This document shows positions 1 to 7,510 of a stretch of DNA of 33,671 nucleotides, one piece after another. Numbering within the stretch: the first letter of the stretch is position 1; each line of letters begins with the position of its first letter. This stretch comes from Prevotellaceae bacterium UBA2718 (GTDB lineage: Bacteria > Bacteroidota > Bacteroidia > Bacteroidales > Bacteroidaceae): contig DEKQ01000007.1 in the NCBI GenBank assembly GCA_002353975.1, positions 1 through 33,671 of the forward strand, read 5' to 3'. The translations under genes were made by a program, and so were the position numbers. The notes under the pieces are model-generated. The model was not told the origin of the DNA and made no database searches. It saw only the letters and a program-made list of their open reading frames with translations.

Positions 1-31
1 TTGCATATCTCAAAACTTAATCGTACCTTTG
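1..31 (+). promoter_or_regulatory. Bacteroidetes-type promoter of the tRNA-Ala gene
   Basis: TTG at 1-3 is followed after exactly 20 bases by TACCTTTG at 24-31, matching the Bacteroidetes primary-sigma pattern TTG/TAnnTTTG. Transcription would start near 36-40, about 35 bases before the mature tRNA. The -33 element lies at the very edge of the window. No equally good promoter was seen between the tRNA and cbiHC, so this promoter may also feed that operon (inference). Confidence 0.7.
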
Positions 32-71
32 CACTCGGTTGCATGCAGATAGCGAGTAACCGGATGGAAAT

Positions 72-145
72 GGGGCATTAGCTCATCTGGCTAGAGCGTT
101 TGACTGGCAGTCAAGAGGTGGCAGGTTCGAGTCCTGTATGCTCCA
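72..145 (+). tRNA. tRNA-Ala (anticodon GGC)
   Basis: A full cloverleaf can be drawn. The 7-bp acceptor stem GGGGCAU/AUGCUCC has one G-U pair. The D-arm GCUC/GAGC, the anticodon stem UUUGA/UCAAG with loop CUGGCAG (anticodon GGC, reading GCC alanine codons), and the T-arm GCAGG-UUCGAGU-CCUGU follow. Discriminator base is A145. The 3' CCA is not encoded (the next bases are CAA), so it must be added after transcription. Confidence 0.93.
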
Positions 146-182
146 CAATATATAGCCTGATTATCAGTTATAAACCAAAATT

Positions 183-224
183 AACGCACTCAAACATGCA
201 TGTTTTATGCTTTTTGTGTGCGTT
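183..224 (+). other. Nested inverted repeat between tRNA-Ala and cbiHC
   Basis: AACGCAC (183-189) pairs with GTGCGTT (218-224). Inside it is a perfect 14-bp palindrome, AAACATGCATGTTT (192-205). The outer hairpin is followed by TTTATTG, so it could end tRNA transcription, or the palindrome could be an operator or processing site for the cbi operon. It also spans an upstream in-frame ATG at 207, which argues for the ATG at 237 as the true start of the next gene. Confidence 0.5.
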
Positions 225-236
225 TTATTGTATAGA

Positions 237-1667
237 ATGGGAAAAATCATCGTGGCAGGCATAGGTCCTGGCGACAAGGAAGACATTACGCCTGCCGTAG
301 TGGAGGCAGTTCGGCAGGCAGATGCCATCGTGGGATACAAGTATTATTTCCAGTTTATCGAGCCTTTCATGAAGGAGGGTTGCGAGTGTGTTGACACGGG
401 AATGAAGAAGGAAAGCGAGCGTGCCGAGCAGGCTTTCCTCCTGGCAGAAGCGGGAAAGACGGTAGTAGTCATCTCGAGTGGCGACGCGGGGATATTCGGT
501 ATGGCCCCCTTGGTCTATGAGATGAGAGCCGAGCGACAGTCAGATGTCGAGGTTGTCTCCTTGCCCGGTATCTCTGCTTTCCAGAAGGCGGCATCACTGT
601 TGGGTGCCCCTATCGGTCACGATATCTGCATCATCTCCCTCTCTGACCTTATGACGCCTTGGGAAGTGATAGAGCGCAGAATCAAGGCAGCAATAATGGG
701 TGACTTCGTAACGGCCATCTACAACCCCAAGTCTCATGGGCGCTATTGGCAGCTATACCGTTTGCAGGAGCTGTTTCTCAGTCATGCAAAGGGCACGACG
801 CCTGTTGGCTATGTGCGTCAGGCAGGACGCGAGGACCAGGAAGTGAAGGTGACGACGCTTGCCGGGTTTGACCCTGAGGACGTGGATATGTTCACGGTCA
901 TTCTGATTGGCAACTCACAATCGTATATATGGCAGCCCGCCTCTGGCCACACCGAGGCAGCCGGACCGACGTTTATCACACCACGGGGGTACTATCGTGA
1001 CAAGAAGGGCGATGCAGAGAAGGTGGGTCAGAACATTATGATAGAGTCGTTCCGCACGATTAGCGGTGAGCTTCACAGGCAGGACTATCCCCTGGATCAT
1101 AAGTGGGCATTGCTGCATGCCATTCATACCACTGCCGACTTTGATATGGAGAGCATTCTCTATACCGACGCGGGAGCCGTAGAGACATTATATAATAAGG
1201 TAAGGAACGGAAGTCTGCGGACCATCGTGACTGATGTGACGATGGTGACCAGCGGCATTCGCAAGGGAGCTCTTGCGCGGCTGGGCGTCGAAGCGAAGTG
1301 CTATCTCTCGGACCCTCGGGTGGCAGAGATGGCTGCGGCGCAGGGAATAACCCGCACTCAGGCAGGCATACGCTTGGCTGTAGAGGAGCATCCGGATGCC
1401 CTGTTTGCCTTTGGCAATGCTCCCACGGCACTAATGGAGCTGTGTGCCCTGATCCGTAAGGGCAAGGCTCAGCCTGCCGGTATCATTGCCGCTCCGGTCG
1501 GCTTTGTCCATGTCAGGGAGTCAAAGCACATGGTGAAGCCTTTCAGGGATATTCCAAAAATTATCGTTGAGGGACGGAAGGGAGGTAGCAACCTCGCCGC
1601 CACGCTGTGCAATGCCATACTGACCTTTGATGATGCAGAGCAACTGAAACCGGGGAGAGACCTGTAG
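237..1667 (+). CDS. cbiHC: CbiH-CbiC fusion: (cobalt-)precorrin-3B C17-methyltransferase / precorrin-8X methylmutase
   Basis: Bifunctional cytoplasmic corrin-ring enzyme of 476 residues. Residues about 1-245 are a tetrapyrrole methylase of the CbiH/CobJ type: GIGPGD near the N-terminus, SSGDAGIFGMAPL, then ISLSDLMTPWE and ITPRGY, which are hallmarks of this family. It methylates C17 with SAM and drives ring contraction. Residues about 268-470 are CbiC/CobH, which moves the C11 methyl to C12 to give (hydrogeno)cobyrinate; see the run TDVTMVTSGI and the C-terminal APVGFVH segment. ATG 237 (MGKIIVAGIG) is chosen over the in-frame ATG 207 because the family begins there and the extra ten residues lie in a palindrome. 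It is the first of four consecutive fusion genes. No clear Shine-Dalgarno is seen, as is common in Bacteroidetes. Confidence 0.93.
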   Translation: MGKIIVAGIGPGDKEDITPAVVEAVRQADAIVGYKYYFQFIEPFMKEGCECVDTGMKKESERAEQAFLLAEAGKTVVVISSGDAGIFGMAPLVYEMRAERQSDVEVVSLPGISAFQKAASLLGAPIGHDICIISLSDLMTPWEVIERRIKAAIMGDFVTAIYNPKSHGRYWQLYRLQELFLSHAKGTTPVGYVRQAGREDQEVKVTTLAGFDPEDVDMFTVILIGNSQSYIWQPASGHTEAAGPTFITPRGYYRDKKGDAEKVGQNIMIESFRTISGELHRQDYPLDHKWALLHAIHTTADFDMESILYTDAGAVETLYNKVRNGSLRTIVTDVTMVTSGIRKGALARLGVEAKCYLSDPRVAEMAAAQGITRTQAGIRLAVEEHPDALFAFGNAPTALMELCALIRKGKAQPAGIIAAPVGFVHVRESKHMVKPFRDIPKIIVEGRKGGSNLAATLCNAILTFDDAEQLKPGRDL

Positions 1668-1671
1668 AATG

Positions 1672-1748
1672 AAAAATTAATAATTCAAAATTCAGAATTC
1701 AAAATTCAGAATGCAAAATTCAGAATGCAGAATGCATAATTCATAATT
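1672..1748. repeat. AT-rich intergenic microrepeat (AATTCAAAATTCAG type)
   Basis: The 81-bp gap between cbiHC and cbiET is almost entirely short imperfect repeats of AATTCA, AAAATTCAGAATGC and CATAATTCATAAT. Similar tracts recur at 15643-15679 and 30241-30262. It interrupts an otherwise tightly packed operon and reaches the TTG start codon of the next gene. No promoter or terminator is recognisable within it. Confidence 0.75.
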
Positions 1749-3008
1749 TTGATTAGATTTATATTCATAGGAATTACGGACAATCCGGAGCCGTTCTTTG
1801 CTCCTGAGGTGTTGGAGATTATCAGGAACGGCGGGGTGTTCTCTGGTGGCAGGCGTCATCATGAGATTGTGGCTTCGTTGTTGCCAGAGGATGCCAAATG
1901 GATAGACATCACGGTGCCGCTTGACAAGGTCATCGAGGAGTATAGGGAGATGTCCGCTATGCTTACGCAACAACAGTCGCATCCCAGTGTCGAGACATTC
2001 ACGTACGATCCGCTTACGATTATTACATTTGTCAGCGGCGACCCGTTGTTCTTCGGCTTTGCCAACACAATCAGACGCAAGATGCCCGAGGCTGACATCG
2101 TGGTCTATCCTGCTTTCAACTCGCTCCAGATGCTGGCCCACAGACTGGTGATGCCATATCACGATATGAGGATTGTTTCGCTCACAGGGCGTCCCTGGCA
2201 GGAACTGGACAGAGCTCTGATAGAGGGTGCTGAGAAGATTGGCGTGCTGACCGACAGAGAGCACACGCCCGCCAGTATTGCCCGCCGAATGATGGAATAT
2301 GGTTACACTCGCTATGATATGCATGTGGGCGAACACTTGGGCAATCCTGAGGCTGAGAAAGTAACCTCGCTATCATTGGAAGAAGCCTCGGCGAGAAGTT
2401 TCTCCATGCCTAACTGCCTGATGCTGGTGTCCAACCGTCTGTGCAAATCGAGGTTTGGTGTTCCTGACTCTGACTTCGTTCTGCTTGACGGCAGGGAGAA
2501 GATGATAACCAAGATGCCTATCCGTCTGCTCACGCTTCAGGCCCTTGAGCTGCCTGCGCGACGAGTATTCTGGGACATCGGCTTCTGCACCGGAAGCGTA
2601 TCAATAGAGGCAAGGCTGCGGTTTCCGCATCTTCAGATAGAGGCATTCGAGATACGTCCTGAATGCGAGGCTATCATCAATGAGAACACCAGGAGGCATG
2701 GGGCTCCGGGTATAGGGGTTCACATCGGTGACTTCCTAAAGGCCGACATTTCCACAGTTCCCCGTCCTGATGCCGTCTTCATAGGGGGGCACGGAGGATG
2801 CCTGAAAGAAATCATGGAGAAGGTCCTCAGTGTTCTGCCAGATGAGGGTGTGATAGTCTTCAACAGCGTAGTAGCCCCGAAAGTGCCGGCAGAGAGCCGT
2901 CAACTTTGGGACAGGGCCTGCGAGGAGCTGGGGCTCCGTCAAGAACAGCCACTTCATATTCAACTGAACGACAACCATCCCATAACGATATTGAAATGCA
3001 GGAAATAG
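1749..3008 (+). CDS. cbiET: CbiE-CbiT fusion: precorrin-6Y (cobalt-precorrin-7/6B) C5,15-methyltransferase, decarboxylating
   Basis: 419-residue fusion equivalent to CobL. Residues about 1-205 are CbiE, a tetrapyrrole methylase (SGDPLFFGFANTIRRK, then SLTGRPWQELDRAL). Residues about 225-415 are CbiT, a Rossmann SAM methyltransferase with motif I WDIGFCTGSVSIEA (usually WDIGAGTGSVSIEA, so FC replaces the common AG) and FIGG. The two halves methylate C5 and C15 and decarboxylate the C12 acetate. The start is a TTG at 1749 (MIRFIFIGITDN): the family start fits here, an ATG is not available until well inside the domain, and the codon sits directly after the AT-rich repeat. The stop overlaps the next gene by 13 bases. 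Confidence 0.92.
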   Translation: MIRFIFIGITDNPEPFFAPEVLEIIRNGGVFSGGRRHHEIVASLLPEDAKWIDITVPLDKVIEEYREMSAMLTQQQSHPSVETFTYDPLTIITFVSGDPLFFGFANTIRRKMPEADIVVYPAFNSLQMLAHRLVMPYHDMRIVSLTGRPWQELDRALIEGAEKIGVLTDREHTPASIARRMMEYGYTRYDMHVGEHLGNPEAEKVTSLSLEEASARSFSMPNCLMLVSNRLCKSRFGVPDSDFVLLDGREKMITKMPIRLLTLQALELPARRVFWDIGFCTGSVSIEARLRFPHLQIEAFEIRPECEAIINENTRRHGAPGIGVHIGDFLKADISTVPRPDAVFIGGHGGCLKEIMEKVLSVLPDEGVIVFNSVVAPKVPAESRQLWDRACEELGLRQEQPLHIQLNDNHPITILKCRK

Positions 3009-4846
3009 CCATCATACCCATAGGCGAAGCAGGTCGCACAGTCGCTGCCCGCCTTAAGTCAGAGATTCAGAGGGGAGACTTACAACAGTCTTGGAGAAAG
3101 CGCAGGTTATCACTTCTTGACCGCTGTATGGTAAAAGACTGCTGGAATGACTTTGATGCCTTCGTGTTTATCGGTGCAATGGGCATCTGTGTACGCACCA
3201 TCTCCCCGCTCATAGAGGACAAGCATAACGACCCAGCCGTCATCTGCATCGACAGCTTTGGCAGGCATGTCATCAGCGTTCTCAGCGGACACATAGGCGG
3301 TGCCAACGACTTGACGCGCGACTTTTCGGAAATCCTGAAGGGACACGCCGTGATTACCACTCAGAGCGATATGGCAGGGCTTTGGGCGTTAGACACGCTG
3401 GCTAACCAATTCGGCTGGCGCGAAAGGCATTCAACAGGTATGAACCGTTGCATTTTCAGCTTTGTGAACCGGCGTCCCACTGCCCTCTTCATGGATATTC
3501 GTGATGAGGGAACAGACTATCTGGAGAGCACATTGCCCGAACATGTCACCGTCATAGACCATCTGGAAGATGCCATTCGTATGGACTATGCACTCATCAT
3601 AATAGTCTCTCCACGCATTCATGCAGCTATGGAGAACTACAAGGGGGACTGGATTCAGTTCATACCGCGCTGTCTTTCCATAGGCTTCGGACTTGCTCAT
3701 CAGGCATCGCCGGCGGCAAAGATTCTGAGAGAGATGCAGGCAGCCATTGCCGATGCAGGTTACTGTTGCGAATATCAGTCCTGGCGCTCCATTGACGTGA
3801 AGAAGGACGAGCCTGTAGTACGCAGCCTCAGGCGTGCAGGCATCGGTGCGCAGATACAATTCTTTACCGCCGAGGAGCTTGCCTCTGTCACGGTTCCCAA
3901 TCCCAGCGAAACGGTGGAGCGGCATGTTGGCACGCCCAGTGTCTGTGAAGCCGCTGCCATTCTCGGAGCCGGAGACGGACAACTGCTGGTAGAGAAGGTA
4001 AAGGGCAAGGATTGGACATTGGCCATCGCCATCAGCCGGAGCAACCTTCGACGGGGGCATTTGGCCGTTTCTGATAAGGCAGATACCTGCGGTCACATTG
4101 AGATAGTAGGAGCCGGACCGGGAGACCCCGACTTGATTTCCGTGAGAGGCCGCAGGATGCTTGAAAAGGCGGACCTGATCCTCTACGCTGGTTCCCTTGT
4201 GCCCAAGGCTCTGACCGAGTGTCACAAGCCCGGGGCCGTAGTGCGTTCATCGGCAGACATGGCTCTCGAAGAGCAATGTGAGTACATGAAGAGTTTCTAT
4301 GACAGGGGTCTCTTCATCGTGCGTCTGCATACAGGCGACCCTTGCATCTTCGGAGCCATACAGGAGCAGATGGCGTTCTTTGACAAGCACGGGATGAACT
4401 ATCACATCACGCCGGGCATATCCTCCTTCCTTGCGGCAGCTGCAGAGCTAAGGAGCCAGTTCACCATCCCTGAGCTTACGCAGACCATTATCCTCACGCG
4501 TGGCGAGGGACGTACGCCTATGCCGGAAAAGGAGCAGTTGCACCTGCTGGCACGGAGCCGGAGCACGATGTGTATCTTCCTCTCTGCCGCCATCGTGGAC
4601 GACGTACAGAGGGAGCTCCTGCAGGAATATCCGGAAGACACACCCGTTGCTGCCTGCTACCACCTCACCTGGCCTGACCAGAAGATATATCGGGGCAAGC
4701 TGAAGGATCTTACCAAGATAGTCCGCGACAACAAGCTGACGCTCACCACCATGCTTGTGGTAGGCGAGGCTATTGACAACCGCCAGGGCTTTTCGGAACT
4801 TTACAACAAGCACTTCACACACCTGTATAGAAAAGGAGAAGAATGA
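2996..4846 (+). CDS. cbiGF: CbiG-CbiF fusion: cobalt-precorrin-5A hydrolase / cobalt-precorrin-4 C11-methyltransferase
   Basis: 616 residues from ATG 2996 (MQEIAIIPIGEAG). A longer in-frame reading back to 2906 would only overlap cbiET and lacks homology. The N-terminal about 350 residues are CbiG, which opens the delta-lactone and releases acetaldehyde, the step that marks the anaerobic pathway; FIGAMGICVR and DSFGRHVISVLSGHIGGAN are typical. Residues about 365-605 are CbiF/CobM (GAGPGDPDLISVRG, LHTGDPCIFGAIQEQ, TPGISSFLAAAA), the SAM-dependent C11 methyltransferase. CbiF makes the substrate of CbiG, so the fusion joins consecutive steps. It overlaps cbiET by 13 bases and cbiJD by 4 (ATGA), implying coupled translation. 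Confidence 0.93.
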   Translation: MQEIAIIPIGEAGRTVAARLKSEIQRGDLQQSWRKRRLSLLDRCMVKDCWNDFDAFVFIGAMGICVRTISPLIEDKHNDPAVICIDSFGRHVISVLSGHIGGANDLTRDFSEILKGHAVITTQSDMAGLWALDTLANQFGWRERHSTGMNRCIFSFVNRRPTALFMDIRDEGTDYLESTLPEHVTVIDHLEDAIRMDYALIIIVSPRIHAAMENYKGDWIQFIPRCLSIGFGLAHQASPAAKILREMQAAIADAGYCCEYQSWRSIDVKKDEPVVRSLRRAGIGAQIQFFTAEELASVTVPNPSETVERHVGTPSVCEAAAILGAGDGQLLVEKVKGKDWTLAIAISRSNLRRGHLAVSDKADTCGHIEIVGAGPGDPDLISVRGRRMLEKADLILYAGSLVPKALTECHKPGAVVRSSADMALEEQCEYMKSFYDRGLFIVRLHTGDPCIFGAIQEQMAFFDKHGMNYHITPGISSFLAAAAELRSQFTIPELTQTIILTRGEGRTPMPEKEQLHLLARSRSTMCIFLSAAIVDDVQRELLQEYPEDTPVAACYHLTWPDQKIYRGKLKDLTKIVRDNKLTLTTMLVVGEAIDNRQGFSELYNKHFTHLYRKGEE

Positions 4847-6543
4847 TTCTTGTATTCGGAGGAACGACAGAGGGTCGCAAGGCTGCTGAGGTGCTGGAGG
4901 AGGCGGGATCGCCTTACTTCTACAGCACAAAGACCGGCGAGCAGGACATACGGCTGCATCACGGCAGGGTCATCAGCGGTGCCCTGGACCGTGAGGCGAT
5001 GGAGGCGCTGTGCCTGAAGGAGGGAGTCCGCCTCATCGTTGATGCCGCTCATCCGTTTGCTGTGCGGCTGCATGACACCATTGCCGCTGTGTGCTCTGCG
5101 CTCCACGTGCCAGTTGTACGCTATGAGCGCATCTACCCGCCAAGGGATGCAGACATCACATGGATTGACGACTACTCACACGTTCCGACGGATATACATA
5201 CGCTGCTTGCCACTACCGGGGTGCAGAGCATCGGCAGGTTGAAGTGGTTGGAGAACGAGGGTGTGAAGGTAACATACAGGATACTGAACAGGGAAAGCAG
5301 CATCCGCTTGGCGCATGAGCAGGGAGCCGGAGACGGGCAGCTGTGCCTTTATGAGGACAATGCCCTGCCCCGTGCAGAGGCGATACTGCTGAAGGAAAGC
5401 GGCCTTTCCGGAGGGTTTGCCGAAAAGACCGCAGAAGCAAGGAAGCAGGGCATGCGCATCATTGCCATCAAGCGTCCTTTGCCAACGGCATACTCGGGAG
5501 AACACACAACGGTCAATGGCCCCCATGGGCTTAGGCGGGCCGTGGAAAAGTTCCTGCCTGAGTTCTATCCCCTTCACAGCGGTCTCACCACTGGCACATG
5601 TGCCACAGCCGCCGCCGTCGCTGCCACCATCCGCCTGATTGAGGGGAGAATGCCCGGCGAGGTGCCTGTGACATTGCCTGACGGCGAGACAATCCGTGTG
5701 GCGGTGGCATACGGAGCGGATTATGCCTCGGTCATCAAGGATGCAGGCGACGACCCTGATGTCACTAACGGCATTGAGATAAGGGCATCGGCAGAACCGG
5801 CAGACACATTCCAGATACTTGGTGGCAAGGGCGTAGGCTCCTTTACCTTGCCGGGTTTTGACTTTCCCCCTAGCGAACCGGCTATCAACAAGGCACCCCG
5901 CGAGATGCTTCGGGCCAACATAGGGGAAAACGTAAGGATAACCATCAGCGTGCCCGACGGAGAGGAGATAGCCCGCAGGACCTTCAACCCGCGGCTCGGC
6001 ATAGTGGGTGGAATATCGATAATCGGTGTGTCGGGCATTGTGAAGCCCTTCAGCGAGCAGGCGTTTATCCACTCCATCAGAAAGTGTATGGAGGTGGCCA
6101 AGGCGAGCGGCACCGAAAGGGTGGTAATCAACAGCGGATTCAAGAGTGAGCGACACCTGAAGACCCTCTATCCGGACTTGCCGACTCAGGCCTTTGTGCA
6201 GTATGGCAACTTCATCGGCGAGACACTCAAGATGGCCAATGAGCTGTCCTTTCCTAATGTGACGCTTGGGGTGATGCTGGGAAAGGCCGTCAAGCTTGCC
6301 AAGGGGCATCTCGATACCCACAGTCGCAAGACGGTGATGGACAAGGCATTTATCGGCGAAATGCTTGATGAGGCTGATTGTCATATCAACATCGATGACA
6401 TCACTCTGGCACGCGAACTCTGGGAAAGGCTTCCAGCGGAGAAACTCAAAGCCTTCTCCAAAGTCGTCACTGACCATTGCTACGAACATTGTGCCCCGCT
6501 GTTGGAAAACGGGAAGCTGACCATATTGCTCATTGAGGGGTGA
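4843..6543 (+). CDS. cbiJD: CbiJ-CbiD fusion: cobalt-precorrin-6A reductase / cobalt-precorrin-5B C1-methyltransferase
   Basis: 566 residues. Residues 1 to about 240 are CbiJ/CobK, an NAD(P)H reductase starting MILVFGGTTEGRKAAEVL with the conserved DAAHPFA motif. Residues about 244-566 are CbiD, the C1-methyltransferase specific to the anaerobic pathway: GLTTGTCATAAA, ITISVPDGEEIARRTFNPRL, GGISIIGVSGIVKP. CbiD makes the product that CbiJ reduces, so the fusion again joins neighbouring steps. Translation starts at the ATGA overlap with cbiGF. This is the last gene of the plus-strand corrin-ring operon. No intrinsic terminator with a T-run is visible after it; a weak hairpin (CGCG..CGCG near 6553-6570) and a tandem repeat follow. 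Confidence 0.92.
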   Translation: MILVFGGTTEGRKAAEVLEEAGSPYFYSTKTGEQDIRLHHGRVISGALDREAMEALCLKEGVRLIVDAAHPFAVRLHDTIAAVCSALHVPVVRYERIYPPRDADITWIDDYSHVPTDIHTLLATTGVQSIGRLKWLENEGVKVTYRILNRESSIRLAHEQGAGDGQLCLYEDNALPRAEAILLKESGLSGGFAEKTAEARKQGMRIIAIKRPLPTAYSGEHTTVNGPHGLRRAVEKFLPEFYPLHSGLTTGTCATAAAVAATIRLIEGRMPGEVPVTLPDGETIRVAVAYGADYASVIKDAGDDPDVTNGIEIRASAEPADTFQILGGKGVGSFTLPGFDFPPSEPAINKAPREMLRANIGENVRITISVPDGEEIARRTFNPRLGIVGGISIIGVSGIVKPFSEQAFIHSIRKCMEVAKASGTERVVINSGFKSERHLKTLYPDLPTQAFVQYGNFIGETLKMANELSFPNVTLGVMLGKAVKLAKGHLDTHSRKTVMDKAFIGEMLDEADCHINIDDITLARELWERLPAEKLKAFSKVVTDHCYEHCAPLLENGKLTILLIEG

Positions 6544-6645
6544 AGGAGACCACGCGATAAAATAGCGCGGCACGAGGGAAGAGAGGAGGAAGGGTGGCTG
6601 CGCTTGAGGGAGGCCTTTGGAATACACTCATATTCAGCGCGTTGC

Positions 6646-6733
6646 AATAGTAGGTCTTTTACCCTGTAATAGTAGGTCTTTTACCCTGTAATAGCAGGTC
6701 TTTTACCGGGTAATAGCAGGTCTTTTACTGAGC
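6646..6733 (+). repeat. Four tandem copies of a 22-bp unit (AATAG[T/C]AGGTCTTTTAC...)
   Basis: Copies start at 6646, 6668, 6690 and 6712. The first two are identical; copies 3 and 4 differ from them by a T-to-C change at base 6 and by a few changes near the end. The array fills the gap between cbiJD and the HAD gene. The same module, including the flank GTTGCAATAG, returns at 33497-33536, arranged as a hairpin. Confidence 0.9.
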
Positions 6734-6787
6734 GGCGCATTAATGGTGCATTTTCGGAACTTGAATATAAAGAATAGAATCCACAAA

Positions 6788-7510
6788 ATGAAATACAAAG
6801 ATCTCTTCATAGACTTTGACGATACACTCTACGATACCTACGGCAATGCCGTCATTGCCTTGCGTGAAACTTTTGAGGCTTTCAGGCTGCAGCGTTATTT
6901 CCCAGACCCTCAGGTGTTTTATGATGCCTATTGGGCTGCCAACATAGACCTTTGGGGGCGCTACTCCAAGGGGGAGATTGACCGGCCATACCTTATTCTG
7001 GAACGCTTCCGCAGACCCCTCTGCATGAGTGAAGAGCTGAGACTGAAGGATGAAGAATCGGCTTCTGCATTCAGGGAATACTGCCTGCGGATAAACGACA
7101 TGTTCCTGGATGCCTGCTCAAGCCAGCCTGGCGTGGTGGACGGGGCCCGCGAACTGATGGAATATCTTCGCGCCAAGGGTTACAGAATGCACTTGTGCAG
7201 CAACGGCTTCCACGAAGTGCAGTACAAGAAAATGAGCAGCTGTGGTCTGCGCAAATACTTTGACACCATTATCCTCAGTGAGAATGCCGGAGCCAACAAG
7301 CCCTCAAAACAGTTCTTCGACTATGCCCTGAAGGTATCAGGAGCAAGCCCCCTGACGACGTGTATGATAGGCGACAATCTGCAGACAGACATCACCGGGG
7401 CACACAATGCAGGCCTTGACACCATACTGTTCAACAGGTGGAACGTAGAGCCGACATCCATCCCCACCCATACCGTTACGACATTGCGCGAGATTATGCA
7501 GATTCTATAA
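6788..7510 (+). CDS. HAD-superfamily hydrolase, YjjG-like noncanonical nucleotidase family
   Basis: 240 residues from ATG 6788 (MKYKDLFIDFDDTLYD); the 15 in-frame residues before it are unlike the family. HAD motif I is DFDDT (Asp9 nucleophile, Asp11), motif II is the LCSNGF serine, motif III the lysine in GANKPSKQF, and motif IV is MIGDNLQTD. A helical cap lies between motifs I and II. YjjG-type enzymes dephosphorylate nucleoside monophosphates. It lies just after the cbi operon and ends overlapping btuC tail to tail by 6 bases. The locus has no recognised alpha-ribazole-phosphate phosphatase (CobC/CobZ), so this enzyme is a candidate for that step, but that is inference from position only. 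Confidence 0.85.
   Translation: MKYKDLFIDFDDTLYDTYGNAVIALRETFEAFRLQRYFPDPQVFYDAYWAANIDLWGRYSKGEIDRPYLILERFRRPLCMSEELRLKDEESASAFREYCLRINDMFLDACSSQPGVVDGARELMEYLRAKGYRMHLCSNGFHEVQYKKMSSCGLRKYFDTIILSENAGANKPSKQFFDYALKVSGASPLTTCMIGDNLQTDITGAHNAGLDTILFNRWNVEPTSIPTHTVTTLREIMQIL

Noticed and set aside
72..145. tRNA-Ala as an integration (att) site of a mobile element
   Set aside because: No second copy of the tRNA 3' end, no integrase and no mobility genes were seen in the window.
148..236. Cobalamin riboswitch upstream of cbiHC
   Set aside because: The gap is under 90 bases and holds neither the GCTACTGT-type core nor an AGTCAGGAAACCTGCC-type B12 box.
207..236. N-terminal extension of cbiHC from ATG 207
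   Set aside because: The ten extra residues come from a palindromic intergenic region and CbiH proteins begin at the equivalent of ATG 237.
5176..6627. 483-codon open frame antisense to cbiJD
   Set aside because: It has no recognisable motif, lacks a start in a sensible context, and mirrors the codon bias of the clearly real CbiJ-CbiD gene. Long antisense frames opposite 19.6-22.0 kb were rejected for the same reason.
7505..7510. Terminator between the HAD gene and btuC
   Set aside because: The two convergent genes overlap by 6 bases and no stem followed by a T-run is visible on either strand.
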